Assembly: GCA_031291335.1 (NCBI GenBank) | Contig: JARLJF010000116.1 | Coordinates: 1-57,601, forward strand | DNA length: 57,601 bases | Direction of reading: 5' to 3' | Origin: Pandoraea sp. | GTDB taxonomy: Bacteria > Pseudomonadota > Gammaproteobacteria > Burkholderiales > Burkholderiaceae | Shown: piece after piece, positions 12,439 through 20,764 of the stretch | How positions within the stretch are numbered: the stretch's first letter is position 1 | How the letters are laid out: every line of letters begins with the position of its first letter | The notes under the pieces: generated by a model | The model's input: the letters and a program-made list of their open reading frames with translations, nothing else | Told to the model about the DNA's origin: nothing | The model's database searches: none | Program-made: the position numbers and the translations under genes

Positions 12439-13581
12439 TCAACCTCCGGACGCCGGGCGTTTGAACGGGGTATGCGCCTCCAGCTCGCCGATGTGCTCGT
12501 CCATCGCCGACGTCTCGGAATCGAGAAATTCGGCAATGGCGTCAGCGAAACGCTGGTCGGCAATCCAGTGCGCCGACCACGTGGGCGTGGGCAGCAGACC
12601 GCGCGACATCTTGTGCACGCCCTGGGCGCCCCCCTCGAAACTGCGCAGCCCATGCGCAATGCAATACTCGATGCCCTGCGCGTAGCACGTCTCGAAGTGC
12701 ATGCCGGAGACGAAATCCGTGGTGCCCCAGTACCGTCCGTACATCGTATCGCCACTCACCACGTTCAGTGCACACGCCAACGGCACGCCGTCGCGCTCGG
12801 CCATGACGAGCAGCAACGTGTCCGGCATCGCCGCGTGCACCTGCCCGAAAAAGGCGCGGCTCAGATATGGCGCATTCCAGTGCTCGCGATAGGTGTTGTC
12901 GTAGCACTGATAGAAGAAGTCGAGCGCCGCTTCGTCGATATCGGCACCGCGCAGCCACCGGTACGTCACCCCGGCCTCACGCACACGTCGGCGGTCCTGC
13001 TTGAGCTTCTTGCGCTTCTCCTGATTCATCTGCGCGAGGAAGTCGTCGAACGTGGCGAAGCCCGGGTTCTCCCAATGGAACTGCACGCCTTCGCGCAGCA
13101 GGTAGCCGGCTTCGGTAAGCGCCGCCAGGTCGTCGTCGTGCGTGAACAGCACATGGATCGACGACAACTCGAGCTGCTTTGCGAAAGCAATCGCGCCACG
13201 CGCCAGCGCGACCCGGTCGGCGTGCGTACGCGCGAGCAAGCGCGGGCCAGTCACCGGCGAGAACGGTACGGCGCACAGCAGCTTCGGGTAATAGTCCAGA
13301 CCGTGACGCGCAAACGCGTCGGCCCATGCGTGATCGAAAACGTACTCGCCACGCGAATGCGATTTGACGTAGAGCGGCATGGCGCCCACCAACACGTCGG
13401 CGGCATGCATGAGCAGATAGGCCGGCTGCCAGCCGGTGCGCCTGGATGCACACCCGCTCGTTTGCATGGCATGCAGGAACGCGTGCTGCACGAAGGGGTT
13501 GCCGCCTGCGAGCGCATCCCACGCGTCGGCCGGCACGTCTTCAATCGATTGCACTACACGGATGACTACGTCGCTGCTCAC
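12439..13581 (-). CDS. GNAT/FemAB-like N-acyltransferase (COG3146 type)
   Basis: About 380 residues from a GTG start. The C-terminal half reads like the FemAB/GNAT-fold family often called peptidogalycan biosynthesis protein: MYGRYWGTTDFVSGMHFETCY, then GLRSFEGGAQGVHKMSRGLLP. The substrate is unknown and no enzyme assay is implied. An upstream ATG at 13713 would add 44 residues of Cys/Gly-rich sequence that look non-coding, whereas GTG 13581 is preceded by GAGGTG at about 4 nt and begins VSSDVVIRVV, so I chose it. It stands alone, convergent with nothing, and is divergent from the oxidoreductase/TetR pair. Confidence 0.85.
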   Translation of the reverse strand: MSSDVVIRVVQSIEDVPADAWDALAGGNPFVQHAFLHAMQTSGCASRRTGWQPAYLLMHAADVLVGAMPLYVKSHSRGEYVFDHAWADAFARHGLDYYPKLLCAVPFSPVTGPRLLARTHADRVALARGAIAFAKQLELSSIHVLFTHDDDLAALTEAGYLLREGVQFHWENPGFATFDDFLAQMNQEKRKKLKQDRRRVREAGVTYRWLRGADIDEAALDFFYQCYDNTYREHWNAPYLSRAFFGQVHAAMPDTLLLVMAERDGVPLACALNVVSGDTMYGRYWGTTDFVSGMHFETCYAQGIEYCIAHGLRSFEGGAQGVHKMSRGLLPTPTWSAHWIADQRFADAIAEFLDSETSAMDEHIGELEAHTPFKRPASGG

Positions 13582-13706
13582 ATCACACCTCGTCTGCGAA
13601 CCGGCGGCTACACCACAGCACCCGCCAGCATGGAACCTCTGCCACTGGCCGACATTGTCGCCGAACTCGCCGTCGACTTCAGGCCGTTGACATGACAAAA
13701 CACAAC

Positions 13707-13733
13707 TTACCAAAAGTAATTTACCATTGGTAG
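13707..13733. promoter_or_regulatory. Putative TetR operator upstream of oxidoreductase gene
   Basis: Three half-sites of one motif occur in 27 bp: TTACCA at 13707-13712, TTACCA at 13721-13726, and the inverted TGGTAG at 13728-13733. The last two form TACCA-T-TGGTA. The block lies 27 nt upstream of the oxidoreductase start and in the spacer shared with the divergent acyltransferase gene. A TetR gene is two genes downstream, so it is the likely binding protein. Confidence 0.6.
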
Positions 13734-13759
13734 GTTATTTTTTAACGGAATCGTCCGTC

Positions 13760-14374
13760 ATGCATGCGCTCGTCGTCGTCGCCCATCCCGATCCCCATTC
13801 ACTGACCCACGCTATCGCCTCGCGCGTTGCCGAGGGGATTACCGCAATGCCGCAGCAACAACATGCGCGCGCCCCGCACTCCGTAGAGATTGCCGATCTG
13901 GCGGCGGAAGGTTTCGATCCGCGATTCGCTGCGGCCGATCTCGCGCTGTTCCAGAAGACGCAAACAGCGCCCGCCGACGTCGCTGCCGAGCACGCCCGGA
14001 TCGACCGGGCCGACGCACTGGTTCTCGTCTACCCGATCTACTGGTGGTCTTTCCCCGCCCTGCTCAAAGGATGGATCGACCGCGTGTTCACCCAAGGCTG
14101 GGCCTATGAAGACGTGGAAGGCGGCAAAGTGGTGAAGAAGCTGCAACGTCTGCGCGTGCATCTGGTGGCCGTTGGCGGCGCCGACCAACGTACCATCGCC
14201 CGGCATGGCTACTTCGGCGCGATGAAAACGCAGATCGATCACGGGATTTTCGGCTACTGCGGCGCGCAGGTCATCACATCCGAGTTGCTCTTGGCGTCCG
14301 ACACCGGCTACCCTGAGGCGCATCTCGAGACGGCGCGGGCCATCGGCCAGAAGGTCTTCGCCGGCGTTTCCTGA
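13760..14374 (+). CDS. NAD(P)H-dependent quinone oxidoreductase (flavodoxin-like fold)
   Basis: A 204-residue protein of the NQO1/KefF/MdaB flavodoxin-like family. It starts MHALVVVAHPDPHSLTHA (the FMN/FAD phosphate-binding strand and loop) and has LVLVYPIYWWSFPALLKGWIDRVFTQGWAYE, the flavin and quinone pocket region of this family, near residues 90-120. Such enzymes reduce quinones by two electrons and protect against electrophiles. The start at 13760 follows from the conserved N-terminus; the open frame begins earlier at 13727. A TetR gene follows 22 bp downstream, and putative operator half-sites lie upstream, so autoregulated induction by a quinone-like compound is a reasonable inference. 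Confidence 0.92.
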   Translation: MHALVVVAHPDPHSLTHAIASRVAEGITAMPQQQHARAPHSVEIADLAAEGFDPRFAAADLALFQKTQTAPADVAAEHARIDRADALVLVYPIYWWSFPALLKGWIDRVFTQGWAYEDVEGGKVVKKLQRLRVHLVAVGGADQRTIARHGYFGAMKTQIDHGIFGYCGAQVITSELLLASDTGYPEAHLETARAIGQKVFAGVS

Positions 14375-14396
14375 CCCGACACGTATTGCCTTCACC

Positions 14397-14999
14397 ATGA
14401 GCCCAGCCGCCGATGCCTCACCCCGCCGCCGCATGCCACGCGAAGCCCGCACACGGCAGTTGCTCGATGTGGCGTGGACACTCATCGGCGACGAAGGCAC
14501 CGACGCCCTGACGCTGGGGCGTCTGGCCGAGGCGGCGGGGGTCACGAAACCCGTGGTGTACGACCACTTCGGCACGCGCAATGGACTCTTGGCCGCGCTG
14601 TATCAGGACTACGACGAACGCCAGACCGTGATCTTCGACAGTGCGGTGGCGGCTGCGAAATCGACCTTGCAGGACAAGGCGCGCGTTATCGCGTCGAGTT
14701 ATGTGACGTGCGTGCTGACGCAAGGTCGTGAGATTTCGGGCGTTCTGGCCGCGCTCAGTGGCTCAGCCGAGCTTGCCGCCGTGAAGCGGCAGTACCAGCA
14801 GACCTTTATCGGGAAATGTGCGGCCGTGCTCGCCCCGTTTGCCGGACCGACGGGCGTCTCTGCGCCCGCCATGTGGGCCATGCTCGGGGCCGCCGATTCG
14901 CTCTCGGACGCCGCCGTAGCCGGTGATGTCACCCCGGACGACGCCCGGGCGGAACTGATGCAGACCATTCTGGCAATGGTCAAACGTCACAAGCCGTAG
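14397..14999 (+). CDS. TetR/AcrR family transcriptional regulator
   Basis: A 200-residue repressor-type protein. The N-terminal helix-turn-helix reads LTLGRLAEAAGVTKPVVYDHF (about residues 40-60, given here in part), the standard TetR DNA-binding segment. The C-terminal ligand domain is variable. It is the second gene of a two-gene unit with the quinone oxidoreductase. Three TACCA-type half-sites in front of that unit are the probable operator. Pfam-type TetR C-terminal families with similar sequence are linked to xenobiotic response, but the ligand is unknown. Confidence 0.9.
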   Translation: MSPAADASPRRRMPREARTRQLLDVAWTLIGDEGTDALTLGRLAEAAGVTKPVVYDHFGTRNGLLAALYQDYDERQTVIFDSAVAAAKSTLQDKARVIASSYVTCVLTQGREISGVLAALSGSAELAAVKRQYQQTFIGKCAAVLAPFAGPTGVSAPAMWAMLGAADSLSDAAVAGDVTPDDARAELMQTILAMVKRHKP

Positions 15000-15039
15000 G
15001 CGCATTCACCGACGCGAGCGCGCGACGCTCAAAACAGAA

Positions 15040-15060
15040 AACCCGGCGCAGGGCCGGGTT
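15040..15060. terminator. Terminator between convergent tetR and ppa
   Basis: An 8-bp perfect stem AACCCGGC/GCCGGGTT (15040-15047 with 15053-15060) closes a 5-nt loop. On the minus strand it is followed by TTCTGTTTT, so it mainly serves ppa, but it can also stop rightward tetR transcripts. Confidence 0.8.
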
Positions 15061-15100
15061 TGTCTGGCGTCGACGGGCGACGCCGCAAGGCGAAAGTCGC

Positions 15101-15628
15101 TTACTTCTTGGCGTTGGCCACGCCGTCGACGATTTCCTTGTGGGCGGCTTCAATGCCTTCCCAGCCTTCGACCTTGACCCACTTGCCCTTCTCGAGCGCC
15201 TTGTAGTTCTCGAAGAAGTGCTTGATCTGGTCCTTCAGGTAGCCCGGCACGTCGTCGAGCGACTTCATGTGTGCCGTCATCGGGCAAATCTTGTCGACCG
15301 GCACGACCACCAGCTTGGCGTCCACGCCCGACTCGTCGGTCATGTTGAGCATGCCCAGTGCGCGGCAGCGAACGACCGAGCCAGCCAGCAGCGGGAACGG
15401 CGTGACGACCAGCGCGTCGACGGGGTCGCCGTCGCCAGCCAGCGTTTGCGGAATGAAGCCGTAGTTGGCCGGGTAGCGCATGCCCGTGCCGATGAAGCGG
15501 TCAACGACCAGCAGACCCAGATCCTTGTCAGCTTCGTACTTCACCGGATCGCTTTGCGCCGGGATCTCGATGATGACGTTGAAATCGTTGGGGATGTCCT
15601 TGCCGGCAGGCACGTGGTTGAAGCTCAT
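15101..15628 (-). CDS. ppa: inorganic pyrophosphatase
   Basis: A soluble family I pyrophosphatase of 175 residues that hydrolyses PPi to two phosphates and pulls biosynthetic reactions forward. The metal-binding signature is present in [11 protein letters not shown] (Asp-x-Asp-Pro-x-Asp, about residues 65-75), with conserved stretches [15 protein letters not shown] and [13 protein letters not shown]. Length equals the E. coli enzyme. It is a single-gene unit with a TATAAT element upstream that overlaps the 3' end of the next gene region, and a terminator downstream. Confidence 0.97.
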   Translation of the reverse strand: MSFNHVPAGKDIPNDFNVIIEIPAQSDPVKYEADKDLGLLVVDRFIGTGMRYPANYGFIPQTLAGDGDPVDALVVTPFPLLAGSVVRCRALGMLNMTDESGVDAKLVVVPVDKICPMTAHMKSLDDVPGYLKDQIKHFFENYKALEKGKWVKVEGWEGIEAAHKEIVDGVANAKK

Positions 15629-15729
15629 GATGGCATTCCTGTGTATGAAAAGGGGCTCGCCGCCGCACGGCGTGCACGCCCGCCAACCTGCCGGATGCCA
15701 CGCCGCCCGACGGCAATCGGGCGCGGAAC

Positions 15730-15735
15730 ATTATA
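15730..15735 (-). promoter_or_regulatory. ppa -10 element (TATAAT)
   Basis: A perfect TATAAT on the minus strand lies about 102 nt upstream of the ppa ATG and 20 bp past the stop of the dehydrogenase gene. The expected -35 would fall inside that gene's final codons and matches TTGACA poorly. Confidence 0.5.
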
Positions 15736-15754
15736 GCGGGTTTGCCTGATCCCC

Positions 15755-16915
15755 TTATAGGGTCGGCAGACGGGCAAGCCGCTGCGGCGTGAGCTGGTCC
15801 ACCTGCGCGCAGCCCAGCAGTTGCATCGTCGTGCGCAGCTCGCCGAGCAGCAGCGCCAGCACCTGCGCCACGCCCTCCCCGCCGCGTGCCGCCACGCCAT
15901 ACAACGGTGCCCGGCCAAGCAACACCCCCCTGGCGCCCAGCGCGACCGCCTTGGCCACGTCGGCACCGCGCCGCACGCCACCATCGACGAACACGGCCAT
16001 CTCGGGACCGCCCGCGTGCAGCGCCTCGACAATCTGCGGCAGCACTTCAAGCGGCGCGAGCGTGCTGCCCAACTGCCGACCGCCATGATTCGAGACGACG
16101 ATGCCGTCCGCGCCATGCGCCTGCGCCAGCCGGGCGTCATCCACGGTCTGAATGCCTTTGACGAGTACTTCGCCCGGCCAATGGCGTCGCACCCACGTCA
16201 GGTCGTCCCAACTGAGCGACAGATCCATCTGACGGCTGAGCATCGCCGCATGACGCGCCAGATCGGCGCGCTCGCCCACGCTCTTGGCGATGTTGCGCAA
16301 TTGCGGCGCACCGTGAGTCAGCATCTGCCAGCTCCAGTGCGGATGCCGCATGCAGTCCGCGACCAGTTGCGGGGTGAAACGCAACGGCAGCTTGAACCCA
16401 TTGCGCGTGTCGTGATCGCGTTTGCCGTGTACGGGTGTGTCCACAGTCAGCAACAACGTGCGGAAGCCAGCCTCGCGCGCGCGGCGCATCATGCTCTCGG
16501 CAATCCGCCGGTCCTGCTGCACATAAAGCTGGAGCCACAGTTCGCCGTCGGGCACCGCCGCGCGAACATCCTCCAGCAACGATGTGGACGCCGTCGAAAG
16601 CACGAACGGCAACCCGGCATCGGCAGCCGCGCGCGCGAGCAGTTCGTCCGCGCGCGGCCAGAACAGCCCGTTGAGCCCGGTCGGACCGACCGCCATCGGG
16701 GCGGCCGCTTCACGTCCCCAGAACGTCGTCGCGCTCGACATCTGCGACGTATCGGTCAACACGCGCGGCGAAAATCCCCACTGCCCGAACGCATCGCGAT
16801 TGCGGCGCAGTGCGTCGCCGTCTTCCGCGCCACCTTCCAGATAGTCGAACGCCAGCTTCGTCAGACGCCGCCGGGCAGCCCGACGGTAATCCTCCACGCA
16901 GGAAAACGCGTGCAT
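15755..16915 (-). CDS. FMN-dependent alpha-hydroxy-acid dehydrogenase (LldD/Mdh type)
   Basis: A 386-residue TIM-barrel flavoenzyme that oxidises L-2-hydroxy acids to 2-keto acids. Family members include L-lactate dehydrogenase, mandelate dehydrogenase and glycolate oxidase. The active-site signature SNHGGRQL is at 275-282 with catalytic His277; Lys253 (LVKGI) and the FMN-phosphate segment DGGVRRG at 311-317 are intact. ATG 16915 has an AGGGGGAG ribosome site directly upstream, so the 33 extra codons up to 17014 are rejected. It diverges from the IclR gene, with a putative shared operator between them, which ties it to the catabolic regulon to the right. Substrate specificity cannot be assigned. 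Confidence 0.9.
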   Translation of the reverse strand: MHAFSCVEDYRRAARRRLTKLAFDYLEGGAEDGDALRRNRDAFGQWGFSPRVLTDTSQMSSATTFWGREAAAPMAVGPTGLNGLFWPRADELLARAAADAGLPFVLSTASTSLLEDVRAAVPDGELWLQLYVQQDRRIAESMMRRAREAGFRTLLLTVDTPVHGKRDHDTRNGFKLPLRFTPQLVADCMRHPHWSWQMLTHGAPQLRNIAKSVGERADLARHAAMLSRQMDLSLSWDDLTWVRRHWPGEVLVKGIQTVDDARLAQAHGADGIVVSNHGGRQLGSTLAPLEVLPQIVEALHAGGPEMAVFVDGGVRRGADVAKAVALGARGVLLGRAPLYGVAARGGEGVAQVLALLLGELRTTMQLLGCAQVDQLTPQRLARLPTL

Positions 16916-17017
16916 TGCTCCCCCTGTCCTCATGTCCACTCGCGGAATTCGCCGCAAGGTCTTGATCGGTATTGCCTGCCTGGCCGCCGGGCGAAGTTCG
17001 CTACTTGGGCACAAACA

Positions 17018-17045
17018 ATTGCATTACAATCACAATCATTACAAT
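17018..17045. promoter_or_regulatory. Putative IclR operator in iclR/dehydrogenase spacer
   Basis: ATTGCATT (17018-17025) and ATTACAAT (17038-17045) start exactly 20 bp apart with 12 nt between. A further overlapping ATTACAAT is at 17023-17030. Each differs from the palindrome ATTGCAAT by one base. The same arrangement with perfect 8-mers occurs at 24734-24761. The region is strikingly AT-rich for this genome and lies 21 bp before the IclR start. Confidence 0.6.
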
Positions 17046-17066
17046 TCGAACACCTTCGCACACCCC

Positions 17067-17924
17067 ATGCCGCGCTTGCCCGCCCGGTCGTCCCGTCCCA
17101 CCGAAGACGCGTCAGCCCAATCCTCCAGCGACGCGACGCAACCTGCGCCGCGTTCATCGCTCTTCGTCGGCTCGACGGAAAAGACGTTTCAGGTGCTGCA
17201 CGCCTTCGACGGCCCCGCGCGCTACATGACGCTCGGCGACATCGCCAAGGCCGCCGAACTCGATCGCAGCGCCACCCAGCGGCTGGTGCACACACTCGAA
17301 GCGCTCGGCTATCTCTACCGGGTGCCCGAGACTCGCACTTACGGACTGACCACCAAGGTCCTGCAGTTCTCGTACAACTACATTCGTGCAAACGAGTTGG
17401 TCGACAAGGCGTCGCCGTATCTGCTCGACATCAGCCGTCGCGTTGGCGAGACGACCAACTTGCAGGAACTGGACGGTCACGAGATCGTGTTCGTCGCGCG
17501 TTTTCCCGGCCAGCATCTGGTGAACATCGATATCGTGGTCGGCGCGCGTCTGCCTGCGATGTTCACGGCGTCCGGCATTGCGATCCTGTCGCGACTGCCC
17601 GAGGCGCGCATGCGCGAGATCCTCACGACCACGCCGCTCGAACCGATGACGCCGTACACGCTCACCGACGAGAAGAAGCTTGTCGACCGTATTCAGATGA
17701 CGGCACGGCGCGGCTTCGCCATCGTCGAGAACGAAACCGTGATGGGCGACATTTCGGTAGCTGCCCCCATCACCGACCACGACGGCCATGCCGTTGCCGC
17801 CATCAACATCTCGGTGCCGACCTCGCGCTGGACGCGTGAGCGCGCGGAAGCCGAACTCGCCCCGCACATTCAAGTCGCCGCGACCTCGATTTCGAAGTCA
17901 CGCTTGTCGACCTTCCGCCGCTAA
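17067..17924 (+). CDS. IclR family transcriptional regulator
   Basis: A 285-residue regulator. The N-terminal winged HTH (about 35-100) contains LGDIAKAAELDRSATQRLVH, and the C-terminal GAF-like effector domain spans about 110-280 (ETTNLQELDGHEIVFVARFPG, then GFAIVENETVMGDISVAAPI). I chose ATG 17067 because the frame upstream back to 16932 runs through the AT-rich repeat region and reads His/Asn repeats. It lies between a divergent hydroxyacid dehydrogenase gene and the convergent end of a transport/catabolic operon, and matching 8-mer pairs occur at both divergent promoters, so local control of the region is likely. Confidence 0.93.
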   Translation: MPRLPARSSRPTEDASAQSSSDATQPAPRSSLFVGSTEKTFQVLHAFDGPARYMTLGDIAKAAELDRSATQRLVHTLEALGYLYRVPETRTYGLTTKVLQFSYNYIRANELVDKASPYLLDISRRVGETTNLQELDGHEIVFVARFPGQHLVNIDIVVGARLPAMFTASGIAILSRLPEARMREILTTTPLEPMTPYTLTDEKKLVDRIQMTARRGFAIVENETVMGDISVAAPITDHDGHAVAAINISVPTSRWTRERAEAELAPHIQVAATSISKSRLSTFRR

Positions 17925-17951
17925 GCCATCTCAAGCGGCTGCCGACCTTGC

Positions 17952-17974
17952 GCCGCTCGGTCACCCCGAGCGGC
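17952..17974. terminator. Hairpin between convergent iclR and lyase gene
   Basis: A 9-bp perfect stem GCCGCTCGG/CCGAGCGGC (17952-17960 with 17966-17974) with a 5-nt loop sits in the 75-bp gap of two convergent genes. No T-run follows; it is probably a bidirectional transcription barrier. Confidence 0.5.
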
Positions 17975-17999
17975 GGGCAGGACTCAACATCCCAGCGCG

Positions 18000-18911
18000 T
18001 CAGCGTCCTTCGAAAATCGCCAGTTGCCGGGTCAGTTCCTCGCGCAGCTCGGCCGAGAGCGCCGGTGCTGGCGGCACCAGCGGTGCCAGCATCGCCGGCG
18101 CCGTCACACCGATCAGATCCATCACCGACTTCATCGGCCCCGGATTCGTTTCGGCAAACGCCAGGTTCATCAGCGGAATCAACGAGCGATGCAGTTCGAG
18201 CGCCTCGGCCGTCTTGCCCGCCGAGGCGAGCGCGAAGATGCGCTGCCACGCCGTGGGCAGCAGCGACGCCGTCACCACGATGCCGCCACGAGCGCCTGCC
18301 GCCACATGCAGCGGGAACAGCGTGTCTTCGCCGCTCAGCACGGCGAACGACTCGTCCACACCGGCAATCGTGCGCAGGAAATGCCACATGTCGGTGTTGC
18401 AGGCCTTCATGCCGATGATGTTCTCGTGGCGCGACAGCTCATGCAGCACCTCCGGGGCGATCGCGATGCGCGTGCGGTACGGAATCTCGTAGATCAGGAT
18501 CGGCAGCGGCGACTCGTCGGCGTAGCGCAGGAAGTAGTCGCGGATACCGGCTTGCGTCGGGTTGGTGTAGTACGGCGTGAGCACGAGCAGGCCGTCGGCA
18601 CCGGCCGAGGCGAAGTCACGCCCGGCTTCGATGGCGTCGTGATAGCCCGGGTCGAGCACACCCGCGATCACCGGCACGTCGCGGCCGTGGGCCTTGACTT
18701 CCTGCGCCGTGAGTTCGGCCATGCGCACGCGCTCGGCGCGCGAGAGCGCACCGTACTCGCCCGTGCCGCCGAGCGGCACCACGCCGTCAATGCCCTGCCC
18801 CAGCAGGTAGCGCATCAGGGCGCGTGCGGCGTCGGTGTGAATCGTGTCGTCAGCATTCACCGGCGTGGGAATCGCCGGCAGAATGCCCTTGAGTTGTGCA
18901 GAGCGAAGCAT
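18000..18911 (-). CDS. DapA/DHDPS-superfamily lyase
   Basis: A 303-residue class I aldolase/lyase of the dihydrodipicolinate synthase superfamily. The Schiff-base Lys169 (GMKAC) and the catalytic Tyr141 (YEIPYRT) are present. The segment equivalent to GTTGE of true DapA reads GGTGE (48-52), so the first threonine of the DapA relay is glycine. Together with its place as the last gene of a transport/oxidation operon, this argues for a catabolic role (keto-acid aldolase or dehydratase) rather than lysine synthesis. The exact substrate is unknown. The upstream permease gene ends 47 bp before it. Confidence 0.88.
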   Translation of the reverse strand: MLRSAQLKGILPAIPTPVNADDTIHTDAARALMRYLLGQGIDGVVPLGGTGEYGALSRAERVRMAELTAQEVKAHGRDVPVIAGVLDPGYHDAIEAGRDFASAGADGLLVLTPYYTNPTQAGIRDYFLRYADESPLPILIYEIPYRTRIAIAPEVLHELSRHENIIGMKACNTDMWHFLRTIAGVDESFAVLSGEDTLFPLHVAAGARGGIVVTASLLPTAWQRIFALASAGKTAEALELHRSLIPLMNLAFAETNPGPMKSVMDLIGVTAPAMLAPLVPPAPALSAELREELTRQLAIFEGR

Positions 18912-18958
18912 GAGTTAAACGTCCGTGAATCGTGAGTTCGGAAAAATCGGATACCGCA

Positions 18959-20761
18959 TCAGGTCGCAAGGCTGCGCCGGCGCAGGCGCTCGGCCACCCA
19001 GATCAGTGCGGCGATGAAAAGGAACAGGCACGTGGAGACCGCGGCGATCACCGGCGAGATCTGCATCGTGAGTTCGTCCCAGAACTGCTTGGGCAGCGTG
19101 GTCGACAGGCCACCCGACGTGAACAGGGCAATCGTGAGTTCGTCGAACGACGTAGCGAACGCGAACAGGAACGACGACAGCAGGCCCGCGCCGAGAATCG
19201 GGAACGTCACGCGGCGCAGCGTGGCCCACGGACGCGCCCCAAGGCTATAAGCCGCCAGATCGAGACGTGTGTCGTAGTTACGCAGCACGGCCATCATCGT
19301 GATGACGACGTACGGCACAGCCACCACCGTATGCGCGATGGTCAGCCCGACGTTCGAGCCCACCAGACCGATCTTGGCGAAGAAATAGAACACGCCGACG
19401 GCCAGGATCATGCGCGGCACTACGATGGGAGCCAGCACGAAGGCGAGCATCGCCGACTTGCCGCGCATGCCACCGCGCACCAGCAGGAATGCGGCGGGCG
19501 TGCCGATCAGCATCGACAACAGACCGGCGCCAATGCCCACCAGCATGGATCGCGTGACCGCCTGCATCCACAGCGGCGAGTCCCAGACCTGCTGATACCA
19601 CTGAAGCGAGAAGCCCTTCGGCGGCCACGCAAGCGCTGAAGCCGAGTCGAACGACACCGGAATCATCAGCAGCGCCGGGGCGGCAAGGAACACCACCAGC
19701 AGGAACACGATCACGCGCAGCACGAGTCCGTCACCCTGCTCGCCCTTGTGACGAGGCATCACGCGCAGCAGCAGATCGGTCGCACTGCCCAGCGCGCCGA
19801 GCACCTGCTCGCCGAGCGTGCGGCTCCAGCCACCGCGTCGCTTGCCCGCTTTCACGTCCCCCGCGCCGCCCGCCATCGTCGACAGACCGACCATGCGGTC
19901 ATAGACGAGGAACACCACGAGCACTACGGCGAGCAGCAGCACCGAAATCGCACCGGCAAAGCCCCAGTTCAACGCCTGCATCACCTGATCGATGATGAGC
20001 TGCGTGATCATCGTTTCGTGACGTCCGCCCAGCAGCGTCGGCGTGATGAAGAAGCCGATCGACGTGACGAACACCATCAGCGCACCGGCCGCGACACCCG
20101 GCAGCGACAACGGGAAATACACGCGCCAGAACACCGTGCCGGGACGCGCGCCCAGCGTCGAGGCCGCGCTCGGCAGACGACGATCGATGTTCTCCATGAC
20201 GGACAGCATCGTGAGCACGGCCAGCGGCATGAGCGCATGCACCATGCCGAGTATCACGGCCGGGAAGCTGTACAGCAGCGAGAGCGGCGCGTCGATCAGG
20301 CCGAGATCGAGCAACGTGCGGTTGACCACCCCATTACGGCCAAGCAGCACCACCCACGCGAACGTGCGCACGAGGAAGCTGGTCCAGAACGAGACCAGCA
20401 GCCAGAACAGCAGCCGTTGCTTGCGCGCGCCGGTGAGCGTCGAGAGCCGGTAGGCAATCGGATAGCCTGTCAGCACCGCGAAGAAGGTCGTGTAGAGCGA
20501 AACCTTGAGGGTGATGAGCAACACCTCGACATACACCGACGAGGCGAACAGACGCTGATATTCGGCCAGCGTGAAGCCGTTCTCGCCGCGAATGCTCAGC
20601 AACAGCAACTGGCCGACCGGATAGATCAGCATGACCGTCAGAAGAATGACGATCGGCGCCGCCATCAGCATCGGGCGCAGACGGGCGCGCCAGCGTGCCC
20701 GGCGCGGGGCCGGCTGAACGGGGCTGGATGACGAAGGACGAATCATGGCGGAGGCACTCAT
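18959..20761 (-). CDS. ABC transporter permease, fused PotB-PotC-like protein
   Basis: A 600-residue membrane protein that carries two complete ABC permease domains in one chain. Domain 1 (about 30-290) has an EAA-type loop LGARPGTVFWRVYFPLSLPG. Domain 2 (about 345-595) has LGARPWATLRRVTFPILGAG. Between them lies a hydrophilic linker rich in Gly/Lys/Arg. In the usual polyamine/opine/2-aminoethylphosphonate-type systems these are two genes. It starts four bases after the ATPase stop (TAAGCGATG), so translation is coupled. With the ATPase and the binding protein it forms a complete importer. Confidence 0.93.
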   Translation of the reverse strand: MSASAMIRPSSSSPVQPAPRRARWRARLRPMLMAAPIVILLTVMLIYPVGQLLLLSIRGENGFTLAEYQRLFASSVYVEVLLITLKVSLYTTFFAVLTGYPIAYRLSTLTGARKQRLLFWLLVSFWTSFLVRTFAWVVLLGRNGVVNRTLLDLGLIDAPLSLLYSFPAVILGMVHALMPLAVLTMLSVMENIDRRLPSAASTLGARPGTVFWRVYFPLSLPGVAAGALMVFVTSIGFFITPTLLGGRHETMITQLIIDQVMQALNWGFAGAISVLLLAVVLVVFLVYDRMVGLSTMAGGAGDVKAGKRRGGWSRTLGEQVLGALGSATDLLLRVMPRHKGEQGDGLVLRVIVFLLVVFLAAPALLMIPVSFDSASALAWPPKGFSLQWYQQVWDSPLWMQAVTRSMLVGIGAGLLSMLIGTPAAFLLVRGGMRGKSAMLAFVLAPIVVPRMILAVGVFYFFAKIGLVGSNVGLTIAHTVVAVPYVVITMMAVLRNYDTRLDLAAYSLGARPWATLRRVTFPILGAGLLSSFLFAFATSFDELTIALFTSGGLSTTLPKQFWDELTMQISPVIAAVSTCLFLFIAALIWVAERLRRRSLAT

Positions 20762-20764
20762 CGC

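Noticed and set aside
12273..12755. A 160-codon leftward open frame between nadE and the acyltransferase gene
   Set aside because: It is an out-of-frame shadow of the acyltransferase 3' part with Arg/Ala/Ser bias; the 170-bp gap itself shows nothing clear.
17022..17045. AT-rich CATTACAAT repeats considered as a CRISPR-like or phage attachment sequence
   Set aside because: Only two or three short units with promoter position and matching copies at another promoter; a regulator operator explains them better.
15821..17839. A 672-codon rightward open frame crossing the FMN dehydrogenase and the IclR gene
   Set aside because: Arg/His-rich composition typical of an antisense or out-of-frame shadow; both covered genes have clear motifs.
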